Of a stretch of DNA of 10,979 nucleotides, positions 7,261-10,979 are shown piece after piece (the stretch's first letter is position 1; each line of letters starts with the position of its first letter). Under the pieces are notes generated by a model. The model was not told the origin of the DNA, searched no databases, and saw only the letters and a list, made by a program, of their open reading frames with translations. Origin of the DNA: Euperipatoides rowelli (lineage: Eukaryota; Onychophora; Udeonychophora; Euonychophora; Peripatopsidae); NCBI GenBank assembly GCA_003024985.2, contig PXIH01S0053827.1; one strand, written 5' to 3'. Made by a program: the position numbers and the translations under genes.

Positions 7261-7589
7261 AAAATATTTTCTAAGTTATTTATGCATAGTTCTGTGCATC
7301 CTATGATGTCACTTTTGGTTGGCCATCTTGGAAACCACAATGCATTATGGGGGTGTGTTCCAGAAACTCAAATAGCCACCAGCTTGGATTTTATGATCCC
7401 TCATGGGAGATGTTTTATCCCCTAAACAGGAAGTCAGCCATCTTGGATTTTGTGATGCATCATGAGAGGTGTTCTAGAACCTCAGCCGGAAACAGAAAGT
7501 CAGCCATCTTGGATTTTGTCATTTTCATCTGTAAAAAACCCTTATACCTTTAAGAAACCGGAACCGGAAGGTGGCCATCTTAGATTTTG

Positions 7590-7628
7590 TGATGCATTAT
7601 GGGAGGACATATATCCCATAATGCATCA
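7590..7628. repeat. 15-bp perfect inverted repeat
   Basis: TGATGCATTATGGGA at 7590-7604 pairs fully with TCCCATAATGCATCA at 7614-7628, with a 9-base loop. It is made from the satellite's own unit, one copy facing the other, and could form a hairpin or cruciform. Confidence 0.9.
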
Positions 7629-7630
7629 TT

Positions 7631-7670
7631 TGACATCATTTCTGGTAAAATGACATCATTTCCGGTTAAA
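7631..7670. repeat. 20-bp tandem repeat, two copies
   Basis: 7631-7650 and 7651-7670 both begin TGACATCATTTCTGG or TGACATCATTTCCGG and differ at a few positions. Part of the satellite. Confidence 0.85.
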
Positions 7671-7765
7671 AAACAGGAAGTCAGCCATCTTGGGTTTTGA
7701 CTGAAACAGGAAGTGACCTTTGACCTGGAACCGGAAGTGACCAAACCGGAATGGGAAGTGTTCCA

Positions 7766-8865
7766 GAACCTCTCAATTTTATCTACTAATAGGCTATTCA
7801 TCATATTACAGGCTATAACTATAACTCAACAACCAAATAAACCAATGTCTAGATAATTATCAATTATATATTCATGCACAGAATAATCAGATCTACTACT
7901 TTTCCAATATGGGTTTTTATGAGGAATCTGAATAAATTGGGCTTCAAAACTCTAATTATAACTTAAAATCTATAATAAGTTAGAAACTTAAAAATGTTGT
8001 CATACTACTCCTATCATTCATACCTTCAATTTAAGACAATTTCTATCCTTCTACGACATAAGGGTCAAATTCTGATATTTGATCCCAAATGGATGATGTC
8101 ATAACTCAAAACTCCAATGCCCCATCACAAAAAGAATAGTCATCATATGACATTCAAGCAGATCTTTAAATGAATCATTCACAACCTTCTATGATAACAC
8201 AATCAATTTTGACTTTTTAGTGGTGCCAAACAGAAAGAAATTGGCACAAAAAAAAATGAATGCAGGTGCAAAAAAAAAAGTATGTATGATGTATGTCACA
8301 TGACATTATACATAAATAATACATGAATTATAAATCCAAGATAAAAATAGAAAGGGCTGAAAATAGAACAAATGAAAAATGGAAAGAAAAAAAAAAGGAG
8401 CTAAAAATATAAAGGAAGGAGGATGGGCTATTACATGCTTAAATACTGCAATCTGATTGGATGGTGACTTCCTTTTAGTCTTTAGAATCGACATATATTA
8501 GGCTTACTCCTAATGGGTCATAAACGCTTTCCATTCAAATTTCTTAAAAAAACAACAACATTGAATATTATGAAACTTATTTAGGCTACCAGGTTTCTTT
8601 GAGTTTAGCCTATGTCTACAAATAGTCACACAGAATCTCCTTCCAATTTGATTATCTGAATAAATAATATATGTTGTTTAATCCCTATTTATTTAAAAAA
8701 TACTTAGATCTAACTCAGGAAGTCTTGTATTCTCAATATTGTTCTGCAAGAACTTGAGACATTGGGCTTAGGCTACTGTATCATTTAGGATTAGGATTAC
8801 AGATTAGGGCCTACTATAATCAGGATCCCTAATATTAAAAGTTTATTTATTTTATTTTCAATATA
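7766..8865. other. AT-rich non-coding DNA
   Basis: No supported gene on either strand. An open minus-strand frame at 8306-8494 is low-complexity (Phe/Pro/Leu-rich, from a purine-rich tract) and has no family resemblance. A-runs occur near 8251 and 8271 next to GGTGCA-type text. A CTGATTGG string is at 8452-8459, but with no gene near it. TAGGC/GCCTA words are repeated here. Confidence 0.6.
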
Positions 8866-8923
8866 GATTATTATTTTATTATTATTATTAATTATTATTA
8901 TTATTTATTATTATTATTATTAT

Positions 8924-8956
<33 letters not shown>

Positions 8957-9010
8957 TATTTATTATTACTATTATTATTATTATTATATTATTATTATTG
9001 TTGTTGTTTA
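8866..9010. repeat. Compound trinucleotide microsatellite
   Basis: Runs of TTA/ATT (about 8875-8922), TAG (about 8923-8957), ATT again (about 8958-8998) and TTG (about 8999-9008) follow one another, with a few interruptions. Typical simple repeat of animal intergenic DNA, expected to be length-variable between individuals. Confidence 0.95.
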
Positions 9011-9824
9011 TTGTCAATTAATTAGATCACATATAGGCTACTTTATAAGAACTTCAGCTTCAGATAATCCTTATTAAACATAATATTTATGTTGTCATGC
9101 AGCTTTTGTTTGTTTTTAACTGTAATTAGTTTATGATTAATTAGGATTGGAAGAAAAATACACACAAAAACCTTGCACGAAACTGAGAAACTGATAAGTG
9201 TCTACTATGAAGAAATATAATTAGATTCCATATCTTTAGAATCACAAGTGGAATTAATATCATATTTTTCTCATCTCGTTGAGTTATTTTATTGAACCAT
9301 ACAGTCAAAATTAAAAAAAAAAAACGGATTAAAAATGTTCACGAATTATTTCCAAAATTTTGTAGCTAGATGTAGGAATTAATAACAAGACTAAAGAATA
9401 ACTTATTATTTTAAAATTTAAGGTTTTAAAATATCCATAAATATTGATTTCAGCGATTTTGTTAAATTGATTTAAATTGTTTAGTAGTAGGCCTAATGCC
9501 AGGAAAATTTTTACAGCCCCATGCAACGAAATATAAGCTACAATAAAAATACTGTCAATAATATGATTGTAGTCTTAAAAGCTCATTTTGGAATAATTTC
9601 ACTTCGTTAATAGTCTTATTTCCAAATGATTCATCATTTGAAAAATTAATAATAACTTTGTGTGACATGTCTGCATATCTACAGAGGAATTGAACGATAT
9701 ATTTTTTTCTTTATATCTGGTCTAAAGAAAACTTTACTAGACTACTTTGGTTTTGCTTTGAATTACTGTCTGGCTAAGCTACTGTATTTATCTATTACCT
9801 ACATAAAGGTTAAGCCGATACTTA
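9011..9824. other. AT-rich non-coding DNA upstream of the receptor gene
   Basis: Short open frames are present on both strands, but none shows a family or a good start. A TAGGCCTA palindrome is at 9488-9495 and an A-run at 9313-9324. The receptor's promoter should lie here or in an upstream untranslated exon; I could not point to a convincing TATA box. Confidence 0.5.
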
Positions 9825-10736
9825 ATGATGAATGCTACAAGTAATTCTACTCTTCAACAGGATATTAGGATTGATTTATTAGTCATTTTTAGTATGACAT
9901 ATATTTTAGGCATCTTTGTTAATAGTTTTGTAATTTATTTGCTAATAGTCAAGTGTCCACGGAATACAGGACAGTTACCTATATTAAGTATTGCTTTGGC
10001 TGATTTTTGTTTTGCTTTTTACAACACAGGTCTTTTGACTGTTTTAATTTTATATTCTCAAATTATTGGACGTTGGTGCAAAATTTTACGTTTTCTGAAA
10101 CTAACGTTTCCCAGCATATCTCAGGCATGTATTATGTTGGCCATATTAGACAGATGTTATAGTGTTGTGAACCCTCTGCAATATCGAAGAAAAATAACTT
10201 ATAAAAGAATGACAACTGCACTATGTGTTATTTGGTTGGGCCATATATTATTTACTATAATTTGTGTCATATTATTTCTTCACTTTCCTGAAATACCTTC
10301 AAAGACAAACGTTCTTAGCTGGATTAACAAAGACATTGATTTCATTATGTTTTTGACTGGTTTTATTATTGATTGTTTACTTATGCTGATTTGTTATTCG
10401 TCTATTTATAAAGTAGTATTTAAATCGCTTAATAATAGTTCATTAAGATCTTTTACAAAACGAGGCAACGAATACAAATGCTTGGCATACAGATCGTTCC
10501 AAAATATTATTTCTGTTTTTCTATGTTATTGTATTACCTGGATACCTCTTCTATTTCTTACTATTTATGTTTGGATTTATAACAGTGTGCCATATGTTTG
10601 CATTTATATAGCTTTTATTATATTCGATACTCACATCATACTAAATCCACTTGTATATGCTTCCAGGAACAACACCATCCGTCTACAAGCTACCAAAATA
10701 TTTGCCAAATTTAGATTATCCCGAATTTTAAAATAA
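9825..10736 (+). CDS. Class A (rhodopsin-like) G-protein-coupled receptor, intronless
   Basis: A 303-residue seven-helix plasma-membrane receptor; ligand unknown. The N-terminus has two N-glycosylation sites (NAT, NST at residues 3 and 7). Helix 1 holds Asn33, helix 2 LADF with Asp60, helix 3 starts at Cys85 and ends in DRC (109-111) followed by NPLQYR, helix 4 has Trp137, helix 6 CITWIP (Trp239, Pro241), and helix 7 NPLVY (274-278), followed by a basic tail. Departures from the class: DRC in place of DRY, Asp183 where helix 5 normally has Pro, and no Cys in the second outer loop to pair with Cys85. The third inner loop and tail are short. The open frame is undamaged, so the gene may be functional. 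The start could be Met1 or Met2. Single-exon receptors of this kind are often members of fast-expanding, possibly chemosensory families in invertebrates; that is inference. Confidence 0.9.
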   Translation: MMNATSNSTLQQDIRIDLLVIFSMTYILGIFVNSFVIYLLIVKCPRNTGQLPILSIALADFCFAFYNTGLLTVLILYSQIIGRWCKILRFLKLTFPSISQACIMLAILDRCYSVVNPLQYRRKITYKRMTTALCVIWLGHILFTIICVILFLHFPEIPSKTNVLSWINKDIDFIMFLTGFIIDCLLMLICYSSIYKVVFKSLNNSSLRSFTKRGNEYKCLAYRSFQNIISVFLCYCITWIPLLFLTIYVWIYNSVPYVCIYIAFIIFDTHIILNPLVYASRNNTIRLQATKIFAKFRLSRILK

Positions 10737-10741
10737 ATAAA
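10732..10741 (+). terminator. Two overlapping AATAAA signals at the receptor stop
   Basis: AATAAA occurs at 10732-10737, overlapping the TAA stop, and again at 10736-10741. If used, the 3' untranslated region would be only some 20-30 bases. The downstream AATAAA at 10860-10865 is an alternative. Confidence 0.4.
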
Positions 10742-10853
10742 CTTGAGGTAGTTATATTTCGAAATTATGCTAAGTAAAAGATGATTGTCTAACACATTAA
10801 TTAGATTGACAGGGTGGTATAAGAGCACTGTGGTTGTGACACACCTCGGACTA

Positions 10854-10883
10854 GAGTACAATAAAAATAATTTTATTGTACTC
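10854..10883. repeat. Perfect 13-bp hairpin with AATAAA on both strands
   Basis: GAGTACAATAAAA at 10854-10866 pairs fully with TTTTATTGTACTC at 10871-10883 over a 4-base loop. The plus strand has AATAAA at 10860-10865 and the minus strand AATAAA at 10877-10872, so it could end transcripts arriving from both sides. It might also be the fold-back of a small transposon. Confidence 0.85.
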
Positions 10884-10979
10884 AATGTAAAATATCAAAT
10901 TATTAATGGATAAGAAGATTTACAACCTACTGATGTGAAAGCTCCAGTGAATTTAATTTTACATTTCAATTTATTCAAT

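Larger units (their letters stand above)
6925..7765. repeat. Divergent satellite with GGAAGTCAGCCATCTTGG-type units
   Basis: The unit core GGAAGTCAGCCATCTTGG followed by ATTTTGTGATGCATTATGGGA recurs with variation at 6932, 7429, 7495, 7566 and 7676, with shorter echoes at 7321 and 7384. Starts at 7429, 7495 and 7566 are 66 and 71 bases apart. The right end is filled with (A/C)CGGAAGTGAC-like strings. Open frames across this stretch encode the repeat itself and show no protein family, so I regard them as accidental. It could be a mobile-element-derived satellite or part of the terminal region of a transposon. Confidence 0.75.

Noticed and set aside
7060-7425. Plus-strand open frame of 121 codons
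   Set aside because: It translates the 150-bp tandem duplication twice and the satellite after it; the protein repeats itself only because the DNA does, and no family is visible.
7347-7804. Several overlapping open frames on both strands in the satellite
   Set aside because: They encode the GCCATCTTGG-type repeat in different frames with no coding bias or start context.
8306-8494. Minus-strand 62-codon frame with a hydrophobic Phe-rich stretch resembling a membrane segment
   Set aside because: It arises from a purine-rich low-complexity tract and has no start context or family match.
8866-9010. Possible CRISPR-like or structured array
   Set aside because: It is a plain trinucleotide microsatellite without spacers.
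9662-9844. Plus-strand 60-codon frame just before the receptor
   Set aside because: It overlaps the receptor start in another frame, has no family match and is more likely leader or intergenic sequence.
10631-10885. Minus-strand frame opposite the receptor's 3' end
   Set aside because: It is the antisense shadow of helix 7 and the tail, then runs through the hairpin.

Overview
The window reads as animal nuclear DNA, probably from an aquatic invertebrate; the species cannot be fixed from sequence alone. Reasons: it is strongly AT-rich, it has TATA and CCAAT boxes, AATAAA signals and a plausible short GT-AG intron, it carries an intronless class A G-protein-coupled receptor, and it holds long non-coding stretches with satellite and microsatellite DNA. 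There are no bacterial operons, no Shine-Dalgarno sites, and no RNA genes that I can see.

Left part (about 0.6-4.7 kb, minus strand): a decayed Polinton/Maverick (adintovirus-like) element. Reading leftward from its promoter it holds a DDE integrase with a C-terminal chromodomain, an unnamed protein with an LPSNS motif, a small basic pX-like core protein, a capsid-type protein of the 'F54H12.2-like' family, and an adenain-type cysteine protease. Every gene is broken by stops or frameshifts, yet the protein pieces are still easy to follow. Two gene junctions keep 4-base ATGA stop/start overlaps, which suggests a compact multi-gene transcript. No DNA polymerase B or packaging ATPase is visible, so the copy is partial or continues outside the window.

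Middle (about 4.8-6.75 kb, minus strand): two further decayed genes that I do not recognise. Each looks like a complete small transcription unit (CCAAT boxes, TATA box, coding part, AATAAA just after the stop). The distal one has a plausible 93-base intron. The same CCAAT-plus-TATA layout stands before the integrase, so these two units may belong to the same virus-like element. This is the least explained part of the window.

6.9-7.76 kb: a divergent satellite built from GGAAGTCAGCCATCTTGG-type units, including an exact 150-bp tandem duplication, a 15-bp hairpin, a 20-bp tandem repeat, and many strings resembling ETS, YY1 and DR1 nuclear-receptor sites. 7.76-9.82 kb: AT-rich non-coding DNA with a trinucleotide microsatellite and repeated TAGGC words. 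9.8-10.74 kb, plus strand: the only intact protein gene, a 303-residue seven-helix receptor with several atypical key residues. It is followed by AATAAA signals and a perfect 13-bp hairpin that carries AATAAA on both strands.
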